Assembly: GCA_947460225.1 (NCBI GenBank)
Contig: CANHHI010000115.1
Span: 1 to 5,288, forward strand
From: Flavobacteriales bacterium
Lineage (GTDB): Bacteria > Bacteroidota > Bacteroidia > Flavobacteriales_D > CANHHI01
DNA: 5,288 nt
Direction of reading: 5' to 3'
The notes below the pieces were generated by a model. It saw only the letters and a list, made by a program, of their open reading frames with translations, was not told where the DNA came from and made no database searches. The position numbers and the translations under genes were made by a program. This document shows positions 1 to 4,994 of this stretch, piece by piece (the stretch's first letter is position 1; every line of letters starts with the position of its first letter).

Positions 1-28
1 CGTATTTTAGGATTTTTGCGTGTGCCTT

Positions 29-42
29 GCCTGCGAAGCAGA
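29..42. repeat. 14-bp direct repeat, copy 1 (GCCTGCGAAGCAGA)
   Basis: Identical to 105-118, 76 bp away. Each copy contains CTGC-GAA-GCAG, a perfect 4-bp stem with a three-base loop. The identity and internal symmetry suggest a dispersed repeat unit. Whether it recurs elsewhere in the genome cannot be seen from this window. Confidence 0.6.
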
Positions 43-50
43 AAACGTGC

Positions 51-82
51 AGGGTTTGCCTGCTTGATTTTGGCAAGACCCT
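51..82. repeat. Inverted repeat / hairpin with one bulge
   Basis: Positions 51-60 (AGGGTTTGCC) pair with 72-82 (GGCAAGACCCT) through ten base pairs with one bulged G at 77, leaving an 11-base loop. It sits between the two copies of the 14-bp repeat. There is no T-tract after it on the + strand, so it is more likely part of a repeat element than an intrinsic terminator. Confidence 0.45.
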
Positions 83-104
83 ACTGGATTATTTTGATTA
101 CAAC

Positions 105-118
105 GCCTGCGAAGCAGA
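105..118. repeat. 14-bp direct repeat, copy 2 (GCCTGCGAAGCAGA)
   Basis: Second exact copy of the sequence at 29-42, again with the CTGC-GAA-GCAG mini-hairpin. It is followed after five bases by another small palindrome with a three-base loop (124-138). Confidence 0.6.
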
Positions 119-154
119 CTAAAACGGTCTATGACCGTGTGCGTGATTTTTATG

Positions 155-162
155 TATATTTG
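155..162 (+). promoter_or_regulatory. Candidate -7 element for nhaC (TATATTTG)
   Basis: TATATTTG matches the Bacteroidota -7 consensus TAnnTTTG exactly. It lies 23 bp upstream of the first possible nhaC start, giving a leader of roughly 15-20 bases. No TTTG or TTG is visible at the expected 19-21 bp upstream, so only half of the promoter is supported. Palindrome 124-138 would overlap the usual -33 area. Confidence 0.4.
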
Positions 163-185
163 TACGCAATTAAAATGCTTTTGAT

Positions 186-1538
186 ATGATGATGTTGAAC
201 TTTTTACAACGCCTACAACCTTTTCTGCATCTGTTTGTGCTTATTGGCTTGATACAAATGGGTTTGTTTTACCAAGTGGATTTGTCTATTATTTTGTTGT
301 CTTGTATGGCTTTGGAAATAGGCGTTGGGCGTTTGCAGGGGCATGGCATTTCGGCGCAAATCCAGCGCATGAAGCAAAGTGTTTTTGATGCTTTTGATGC
401 GCTTTTGATATTTATGGTCTTGGGTCCTTTGATTGCGGTGTGGGTGTCGGCGGGGAGCATTCCCTACTTGATTTATCATGGCTTTGCGTTTCAAAATCCC
501 AGCTATTTTCTGCCTCTTACCTTTGTGATTTGCAGTTTGAGCTCCATGGTTACCGGTACTTCTTGGGGCACTGCCTCCACGGTGGGCTTGGTTTTGCTGG
601 TGATGGGCGAGAGTTTGGGCATTCCCAACGCCATGACTGCTGGGGCGATTGTTTCTGGTGCTTTTTTGGGTGATAAAATGTCGCCCATTTCTGATAGCAC
701 CAACCTTGCTGCTGCCAATGTGAAAGTGTCGGTGCAAGCCCACGTGCTTGCCATGAGTTATACGGCTATTCCAGCGTTTTTTATTGCCCTTGCGCTCTAT
801 GCTTTTTTGGGTTTGAATTACCAAGGTGCTGTGCAGGTTTTAGACCATAGTTTGCCCAATGCTTTGCTGGCACATTTTAGTTTATCCCTTTGGAGTTTAT
901 TGCCTTTTGGGGTGTTGATATTCGGCAACGTGATGCGTTGGCATGCGGTTGTGAGCATGTTTTTAAGTGTTGTTGTGGGCATTGGCGTGAGTTTGCTTTT
1001 ACAAAATACCAGTATTGCAGAAATCCCCAGATTACTCATGCACGGCTATACCAAAAGCACGGGTTTTCCGCTTGCGGACGATTTGCTTTTGCGGGGTGGA
1101 CTGGCTAAATTCTCGGGTACTTTTGTTTTGTGTTGCATTGCTTTGTGTTTTGGCGGTCTGGTGGGGCAAAATCGCTTGGTGGAGCAAATTATTAGCCCGC
1201 TGGTGAAAAAAATAAAATCACCCAAAGGCTTGTCTTTGCTTGTTTTGCTGACGGGATTTTTGAGCGTTTTGCTGATGGGCGAAATTTACTTGGGTATTTT
1301 AATGACCACCCAATTTTTCTTGCCAATTTTCCATGCCCGAAAAATGCCTGCCCAGTTGCTGAGTCGTTTTACCGAGGAGAGTGCCACGCTGATGGGTCCT
1401 TTAATTCCTTGGACAACGGCGAGCATTTTTATGTACAGCACTTTGGGGGTTAAAGCGCAGGATTATATTTGGTTTTGCTTTTTTAATTTGGCAAATTTGG
1501 CGGTTTCTATTGGGTTTATTTTGTTTAGAAAAAAATAA
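186..1538 (+). CDS. nhaC: NhaC-family Na+/H+ antiporter
   Basis: A 450-residue polytopic inner-membrane protein of the NhaC antiporter family, expected to exchange cytoplasmic Na+ for external H+ in pH and sodium homeostasis. Family hallmarks are MVTGTSWGTA at residues 121-130, TAGAIVSGAF at 151-160, GDKMSPISDSTNLAAAN at 162-178, LLRGGL at 301-306 and GPLIPWTT near 404-411. Hydrophobic segments cover most of the length and it ends in a short basic tail (FRKK). Length is close to the family norm, so it appears complete. The in-frame TAA at 171-173 means translation cannot start upstream of 186; ATG codons at 186, 189 and 192 are all possible. Some members of the family (MleN type) exchange malate for lactate together with ions, and substrate cannot be settled from sequence alone. 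The stop codon directly abuts that of the opposing DUF2480 gene. Confidence 0.93.
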   Translation: MMMLNFLQRLQPFLHLFVLIGLIQMGLFYQVDLSIILLSCMALEIGVGRLQGHGISAQIQRMKQSVFDAFDALLIFMVLGPLIAVWVSAGSIPYLIYHGFAFQNPSYFLPLTFVICSLSSMVTGTSWGTASTVGLVLLVMGESLGIPNAMTAGAIVSGAFLGDKMSPISDSTNLAAANVKVSVQAHVLAMSYTAIPAFFIALALYAFLGLNYQGAVQVLDHSLPNALLAHFSLSLWSLLPFGVLIFGNVMRWHAVVSMFLSVVVGIGVSLLLQNTSIAEIPRLLMHGYTKSTGFPLADDLLLRGGLAKFSGTFVLCCIALCFGGLVGQNRLVEQIISPLVKKIKSPKGLSLLVLLTGFLSVLLMGEIYLGILMTTQFFLPIFHARKMPAQLLSRFTEESATLMGPLIPWTTASIFMYSTLGVKAQDYIWFCFFNLANLAVSIGFILFRKK

Positions 1539-1544
1539 TTATTT
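1533..1544. other. Abutting convergent stop codons in a palindrome
   Basis: The TAA of nhaC (1536-1538) is followed immediately by TTA (1539-1541), the complement of the DUF2480 stop codon. Together they form the centre of the perfect 12-bp palindrome AAATAATTATTT. There is no spacer for a conventional terminator. An AT-only stem is weak, although on the minus strand it runs into a series of T residues. Confidence 0.7.
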
Positions 1545-2036
1545 AGCTTTATACAAAGGTACAGCGGCGCAGGCTTCGCCGAAGAATAAACTTTTTACCT
1601 CTGGCTTTAATTTGCTTGCCCAAAGTGCGTAAACAGTTGGGGGCACTTGTTTTTTGCCACAACCTTTGAGCATCACACGGGCTTGTGTGTAGGTGGTAAA
1701 ATCTATCTTTTCTGCTTCTTTTTGGTAATAGTCAAACAAAAAAGTGTCTAGATTGCCTACCCACACGGATTTTGCCACATCTTCCACCTGCAAACGCAGT
1801 AGCATGTACGCCCATATCGGCACAATGGCTTCTATGGTGTTGTTAATGCACACGTGTTTTTGCAGGTATTTTGTGGGGTCTATTTGCGCCACCTGCTCCC
1901 GAAAATTTTTCTCCTGCAAAACGAGCCCTTGGTATAAAAAATCTTTGATATTGATGATGCAGATTTCCGCTTTTGGATAATAGTCTTCTAAGTTTATGGT
2001 GATAATGCCACTTTCTTCAATTTTATTGGTCAGCAT
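1539..2036 (-). CDS. DUF2480 family protein
   Basis: A soluble protein of 165 residues when started at the ATG at 2036-2034; a TTG at 2042 would add two residues. It matches my recollection of the DUF2480 family, a Bacteroidota-specific group of unknown biochemical function. Matching blocks are LEDYYP (16-21), KDFLYQGLVLQEKNFRE (31-47), EAIVPIWAYM (69-78), VGNL (93-96), KGCG (124-127) and the C-terminal FGEACAAVPLYK (152-163). The two cysteines in KGCG and GEAC lie in the most family-like blocks, so metal or redox chemistry is possible but unproven. No signal peptide or membrane segment is seen. I recall relatives sitting near SUF iron-sulfur assembly genes in other genomes, but none occurs here. 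It is transcribed toward nhaC and divergently from the DUF1016/tatD block. Confidence 0.85.
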   Translation of the reverse strand: MLTNKIEESGIITINLEDYYPKAEICIINIKDFLYQGLVLQEKNFREQVAQIDPTKYLQKHVCINNTIEAIVPIWAYMLLRLQVEDVAKSVWVGNLDTFLFDYYQKEAEKIDFTTYTQARVMLKGCGKKQVPPTVYALWASKLKPEVKSLFFGEACAAVPLYKAK

Positions 2037-2057
2037 GCTCAAAAAAAATTATATTTA
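2026..2057 (+). promoter_or_regulatory. Possible ancestral tatD promoter, now upstream of the DUF1016 gene
   Basis: TTG at 2026-2028, then 21 bases, then TATATTTA at 2050-2057, which matches TAnnTTTG at all but the last base. The -33 part overlaps the first codons of the divergent DUF2480 gene. It lies 20 bp before the ATG of the truncated tatD copy, the right place to have served tatD before the insert arrived. No TAnnTTTG is seen between 2107 and 2181, so it may now drive DUF1016. Weak evidence. Confidence 0.3.
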
Positions 2058-2060
2058 CAG

Positions 2061-2068
2061 CAAAAATA
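2061..2068 (-). promoter_or_regulatory. Candidate -7 element for the DUF2480 gene
   Basis: On the minus strand this reads TATTTTTG, an exact fit to TAnnTTTG. It lies about 25 bases before the ATG at 2036, leaving a leader of about 20 bases. I see no TTTG at the matching -33 distance. It lies just outside the tatD-derived repeat, so it is probably native to the locus. Confidence 0.35.
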
Positions 2069-2106
2069 CAAATAATATGCTTTGGATAGACACGCATACG
2101 CATTTT
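2065..2106 (+). repeat. Direct repeat of tatD 5' end, copy 1
   Basis: Aligns without gaps to 3209-3250 at an offset of 1144 bp. There are 38 matches in 42 positions, mismatching at 2069, 2070, 2073 and 2097, and a 23-bp perfect core at 2074-2096. It includes the tatD start codon, the next nine codons and part of the leader. A one-base length difference in the following T-run ends the clear similarity. Confidence 0.9.
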
Positions 2107-2124
2107 ATCCGCAATGACTTTTAA
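2077..2124 (+). pseudogene. Truncated tatD start (15 codons)
   Basis: Reads MLWIDTHTHF, exactly the first ten residues of the intact TatD protein encoded at 3221, including the metal-binding HxH. It then diverges to IRNDF and stops at TAA 2122-2124. It is too short to function and is best explained as the residue of the original tatD start left by an insertion, or of a lost tatD duplicate. The His7 codon is CAT here and CAC in the intact gene, a synonymous difference. Confidence 0.8.
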
Positions 2125-3208
2125 GCATTATGGCAAAAATTCAAGTACAGGACAAGGAAATTTCAACAAATTAATATCAAAATGCAGTATATTCAAGACA
2201 TCAAACAAATTTTAGCCCAAGCAAGACAGAAAGTATATGCTGCCCTAAATGTTGCTATGGTGGAGGCGTATTGGCAAATTGGTAAAAAAATTGTTGAAGA
2301 AGAACAAAATGGCAAGCAGCGTGCAGCGTATGGCAAAGCGATCATTAACAATTTGTCCACAGCACTCACTGCTGAGTTTGGAAAAGGTTTTTCTGAGAGA
2401 ACATTGTGGGATATTCGTCAATTTTACCTTACTTTTCCTGATGATCACTTTCTGCACACACTGTGCGCAGAATTGAGTTGGTCGCATATCCGTTTGATTA
2501 TGCGGGTCAATAACAAAGAAGCGCAGGTTTATTACCTCAAAGAAACAGTAGCAAATGCTTGGTCTGTGCGCACTTTGGATAGAAATATTTCTACTTTATA
2601 CTATCACCGTTTAATTGCATCGCAGGTAAAAGATGTGCTAGAACAAGAAATGCTAGACAATACAAAAGATTTTCAGAAAGATGCTTTTGAGTTCATTAAA
2701 AACCCTGCTGTTTTGGAATTTTTGAACCTACCTACGCATACAGGATATACAGAGCAGGAATTTGAAACTGCTTTAATTAGTAATTTGCAAAAATTTATTT
2801 TGGAGTTGGGCAAGGGCTTTGCATTTGTAGAACGCCAACAATTGATACGCACTGAAACCAGTGACTTTTATATTGATTTGGTATTTTACAACTATATTTT
2901 GAAGTGCTTTGTGATTATAGATTTAAAGACCGACAAAATAACGCATCAGGCGGTTGGGCAACTGGATATGTATGTGAGAATGTACGATGATTTGAAAAAA
3001 CAAGCCTCTGACAATCCGACCATTGGTATTTTACTTTGTTCTCAAACAGATAAAACCATTGCAAAATATTCTGTATTGGCAGAAAACAAACAGCTGTTTA
3101 GTACTAAATACTTACCTTTTTTGCCGACAGAAGAAGAATTGATTCAAGAAATTGAACGAGAAAAATTGCTTATCAAGCAACAGCTAGACCTAAATCATTC
3201 ACCCATTT
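2107..3208 (+). mobile_element. Putative inserted cassette: KilA-N remnant plus DUF1016 nuclease gene
   Basis: This segment lies between the two copies of the tatD 5' repeat and contains only a decayed KilA-N-like start and the DUF1016 gene. By eye it is more A/T-rich than tatD and nhaC. It encodes no integrase or transposase, and I see no terminal inverted repeats. The flanking direct repeat (about 36-42 bp) is far longer than usual transposon target duplications and imperfect, so recombination at tatD or an attachment-site-like event is more plausible than transposition. The boundaries are approximate. Confidence 0.4.
2130..2174 (+). pseudogene. Probable N-terminal remnant of a KilA-N domain gene
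   Basis: An ATG-started frame of 14 codons, MAKIQVQDKEISTN, ending at TAA 2172-2174. From memory, KilA-N domain DNA-binding proteins of Bacteroidota often begin with M-(A/S)-K-I-x-V-Q-x-x-E-I and continue with a (D)YI-(S)-L-T-D block, which is absent here. The most economical reading is that nearly the whole KilA-N gene was deleted, fusing its start region to the DUF1016 gene, which begins 7 bp later in another frame. Alternatively it could be a short leader peptide translationally coupled to DUF1016, or chance. The similarity covers only about eleven residues. Confidence 0.45.
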
Positions 3209-3210
3209 AA
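2182..3210 (+). CDS. DUF1016 (YhcG-type) PD-(D/E)XK nuclease domain protein
   Basis: A soluble 342-residue protein of the DUF1016/YhcG family. The N-terminal DUF1016_N part, a probable nucleic-acid-binding domain, includes WQIGKKIVEEEQ (31-42), FGKGFSERTLWDIRQFY (66-82), LSWSHIRLIMRV (98-109) and WSVRTLDRNISTLYYHRL (127-144). The C-terminal nuclease-like domain has a candidate Glu at 195 or nearby, FVERQQ (215-220), DFYIDLVFYN (228-237) with Asp232, VIIDLKT (244-250) giving the D-x-K pair Asp247/Lys249, and GQLDMYV (259-265). The active-site pattern looks intact and the length is normal for the family, so it is probably functional. An in-frame TAA at 2122 and no other start codon before 2182 fix the start. 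It ends 10 bp before tatD, so read-through is likely. Family members are often accessory genes near restriction or other defence loci; the actual substrate is unknown. Confidence 0.9.
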   Translation: MQYIQDIKQILAQARQKVYAALNVAMVEAYWQIGKKIVEEEQNGKQRAAYGKAIINNLSTALTAEFGKGFSERTLWDIRQFYLTFPDDHFLHTLCAELSWSHIRLIMRVNNKEAQVYYLKETVANAWSVRTLDRNISTLYYHRLIASQVKDVLEQEMLDNTKDFQKDAFEFIKNPAVLEFLNLPTHTGYTEQEFETALISNLQKFILELGKGFAFVERQQLIRTETSDFYIDLVFYNYILKCFVIIDLKTDKITHQAVGQLDMYVRMYDDLKKQASDNPTIGILLCSQTDKTIAKYSVLAENKQLFSTKYLPFLPTEEELIQEIEREKLLIKQQLDLNHSPI

Positions 3211-3250
3211 TAACAACAATATGCTTTGGATAGACACGCACACGCATTTT
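3209..3250 (+). repeat. Direct repeat of tatD 5' end, copy 2 (in the intact gene)
   Basis: Partner of 2065-2106. This copy spans the last two bases of the DUF1016 stop codon, the 10-bp spacer and the first ten codons of the intact tatD. Because this copy continues into a full gene, it is the one that preserves tatD function. Confidence 0.9.
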
Positions 3251-3988
3251 TATGATACCGCTTTTGATGAAGACCGAGACCAAGCGGTGCAAAGGGCTTT
3301 GCAGAACGGCTTGCGCTATTTTCTGCAGCCCAGTGTTTCTATGCAGGAATACCAGCCCATGATGGATTTTTGTGCCAAATATCCAGAGGCTTTACCTATG
3401 GTGGGCTTGCACCCTTGTGCGGTCGGTGAAGATTATCAAAAGCAATTGGATTTTTTTGCCCAAGAATTACCCAAACACAAATTTTGTGCGGTGGGGGAGA
3501 TAGGCTTGGATTTTTTCCACGACAGAACTTTTGAAAAAGAACAAGTGGAGGCTTTTGAAACGCAGATTTCATGGGCAAAAGCATATCATTTGCCCGTGTC
3601 TTTGCATATCCGTAAGGCTTATGATGAAGCACTGAAAATTTTGGAAAAACATAGCCCTGCACTCAAAGGGGTTTTGCACTGTTTTGGCGGAGATTTAAAC
3701 CAAGCCAAACGTGCTGTTGAAATGGGTTTTAAATTGGGCATCGGTGGGGTGGTTACCTTTAAAAATGCGACTCTGGCAACCATATTGCAAGAAATCCCCA
3801 TTGCACATATTGTGCTGGAAACAGATGCGCCGTATTTGGCTCCTGTGCCACATAGAGGCAAACGCAATGAATCTGCATATATTCCTGCCATAGCTTTACA
3901 ATTATGCGACATTTATGGCTTGAATTTGCAGGAGGTTTCTGAAATAACCACAAGAAATGCAGTTGAAATTTTTGGTTTAACCGTATAA
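3221..3988 (+). CDS. tatD: TatD family metal-dependent hydrolase (DNase)
   Basis: A 255-residue cytoplasmic TIM-barrel hydrolase of the TatD family, metal-dependent nucleases with reported 3'-5' exonuclease activity on DNA. All expected metal-ligand motifs are present: IDTHTH (His7, His9), VGLHPC (61-66), GEIGLDFF (92-99, Glu93), SLHIR (127-131, His129), LHCFGGD (152-158, His153) and LETDAPYLAPVPHRGKRNE (199-217, Asp202). Length is typical and nothing is broken. The ATG at 3221 gives the canonical N-terminus. Its first 30 bases are duplicated at 2077-2106, upstream of the DUF1016 gene. With only 10 bp after the DUF1016 stop and no separate promoter consensus in that gap, it may be transcribed through DUF1016. 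The exact paralogue (TatD, YcfH or YjjV type) cannot be assigned with certainty. Confidence 0.93.
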   Translation: MLWIDTHTHFYDTAFDEDRDQAVQRALQNGLRYFLQPSVSMQEYQPMMDFCAKYPEALPMVGLHPCAVGEDYQKQLDFFAQELPKHKFCAVGEIGLDFFHDRTFEKEQVEAFETQISWAKAYHLPVSLHIRKAYDEALKILEKHSPALKGVLHCFGGDLNQAKRAVEMGFKLGIGGVVTFKNATLATILQEIPIAHIVLETDAPYLAPVPHRGKRNESAYIPAIALQLCDIYGLNLQEVSEITTRNAVEIFGLTV

Positions 3989-4001
3989 TTGCATAACTTT
4001 G
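3971..4001 (+). promoter_or_regulatory. Bacteroidota-type promoter for the LRR gene
   Basis: TTTG at 3971-3974, a 19-bp spacer, then TAACTTTG at 3994-4001: a full match to the TTTG-N19-TAnnTTTG pattern recognised by the Bacteroidota primary sigma factor. The -33 element lies in the last codons of tatD. Expected transcription start is a few bases after 4001, giving a leader of roughly 15 bases before the ATG at 4023. Confidence 0.8.
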
Positions 4002-4022
4002 TCGTAAAAAATATAATCAAAC

Positions 4023-4976
4023 ATGAAAAAAATACTATTTGTTTTATTGGGTTTATGCTTTTCGCTTTTAGCTGCACCTGCTCGTGTGGTCAGCGAAGCG
4101 GATAGTTTGGCTTTGGTGGATTTTTATAAATCCACAAAGGCTGAGAAATGGCCATTGAAACGTTGGAACTTAAACCGTTCTGTGATCACTTGGAATGGCG
4201 TTATTATAGATGCAGGTCGGGTGGTAGGTTTGGATATTCCAGGTAATAACTTAAATGGAGATATACCAGCGAGTATTGCAAATCTAAGCGAGCTCAGAAC
4301 AATTAAATTGGCAAATAATAAATTGTCCAGTTTGCCTATTGAATTTTGGAACTTGAAGAAATTGGAGCATATAGATTTATCAAACAATCTTATCAAAGGA
4401 GAGATAGGCGTGAATATCGGTTTGATGAAAAATTTGCGTGTTTTGCGTTTGCATAACAATGAATTATCAGGAGAATTGCCTTATAATATCTCAAATTTAT
4501 CTAAGTTAAAAGAATTGGATTTGTCACACAATAACTTATCGGGTCCTTTGCCTGCGACTATTGGAAAATTATCTGGACTGCTTAAATTGAATGTTTCTAA
4601 TAATCAATTGATGGGTGATTTGCCTGAACAAATTGTGGATATGCAATCTTTGATTTTTTTAGATTTGTCGTTTAACAAGTTTACAGGTTTAATTCCTGGT
4701 TTGAAAGACATGAAAAAGCTAGAAAATACCAAACTCACAGGCAATGAATTTAGCAATAGTTTGGAACAAGCCTTGCAAATCAGCCAAAAACTTGAAAAAG
4801 AGAAACTCAAAGCCACAGAGCGTGTGGTTGAGCGCAAGAAAAATGCACCTGCACCTGCTACGAATACATCACAAAAACCAACTTCTAATATACCCAGCGA
4901 GGTTGGTGGGAGTTCATCTATTTTAGATGATGAAGATGAGGAGGAACAAGCTCAAGAAGAAGAAGAGCAACAATAG
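4023..4976 (+). CDS. Exported leucine-rich-repeat protein with acidic C-terminal tail
   Basis: A 317-residue protein with an N-terminal signal peptide (MKK, hydrophobic 4-18, likely cleavage near AAPA at 20). Residues 26-66 resemble the cap that precedes LRRs in many Bacteroidota surface proteins (DSLALVDFYKST, then ITWNGV and GRVVGL). About seven plant-type LRR units of mostly 24 residues follow (67-90, 91-113, 114-137, 138-161, 162-185, 186-209, 210-232), with the pattern LxxLxLxxNxLxGxLP, then a degenerate unit to about 256. A charged, probably helical stretch (about 250-273), a Pro/Ala/Thr/Ser linker (274-300) and a very acidic tail of Asp, Glu and Gln end the protein. No type IX secretion C-terminal domain, anchor or lipobox is visible. 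LRRs normally bind proteins, but the partner is unknown. Own promoter upstream and intrinsic terminator downstream imply a single-gene transcript. Confidence 0.88.
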   Translation: MKKILFVLLGLCFSLLAAPARVVSEADSLALVDFYKSTKAEKWPLKRWNLNRSVITWNGVIIDAGRVVGLDIPGNNLNGDIPASIANLSELRTIKLANNKLSSLPIEFWNLKKLEHIDLSNNLIKGEIGVNIGLMKNLRVLRLHNNELSGELPYNISNLSKLKELDLSHNNLSGPLPATIGKLSGLLKLNVSNNQLMGDLPEQIVDMQSLIFLDLSFNKFTGLIPGLKDMKKLENTKLTGNEFSNSLEQALQISQKLEKEKLKATERVVERKKNAPAPATNTSQKPTSNIPSEVGGSSSILDDEDEEEQAQEEEEQQ

Positions 4977-4994
4977 TAAAAATTTACATGATAA

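Larger units (their letters stand above)
1..185. other. Intergenic region with clustered short palindromes
   Basis: No convincing gene lies here. One + strand frame is open from the window edge to the TGA at 184-186, but its translation has no recognisable motif and runs through the palindromes, so I do not call it. The stretch holds two copies of a 14-bp repeat, a bulged hairpin (51-60 pairing with 72-82) and a perfect palindrome ACGGTC-TAT-GACCGT at 124-138. Such a density of short inverted repeats suggests a REP-like or miniature repeat element, or the transcription end of an upstream gene outside the window. No long T-run follows any hairpin, so a terminator is not supported. Confidence 0.5.

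Noticed and set aside
1..183. Open + strand frame from the window edge, as the C-terminus of an upstream gene
   Set aside because: The translation has no recognisable family motif, is driven by the palindromic repeats, and a short open frame of this length is not significant.
1554..1561. TACCTTTG on the minus strand, matching the -7 consensus
   Set aside because: It lies in the conserved C-terminal coding part of the DUF2480 gene, has no -33 partner at the right distance, and would only drive antisense transcription into nhaC.
1565..1581. CGGCG/CGCCG hairpin as a terminator for nhaC
   Set aside because: No T-run follows on the + strand, and the sequence is explained by the conserved FFGEACAAVP coding block of the opposing gene.
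2114..2215. Alternative small + strand frame starting ATGACTTTTAAG
   Set aside because: About 34 codons with no recognisable product, overlapping both the KilA-N-like fragment and the DUF1016 start in another frame; it looks like a chance shadow.
2065..3250. Two-copy CRISPR-like repeat or transposon with terminal inverted repeats
   Set aside because: The repeats are direct, only two, more than 1 kb apart, and are plainly the coding start of tatD; no transposase or inverted ends are visible.
4023..4082. LRR protein as a lipoprotein through Cys12
   Set aside because: The residues before Cys12 are L-G-L, so the -1 position is Leu rather than Gly, Ala or Ser, and the hydrophobic stretch continues past the Cys to a normal signal-peptidase site.
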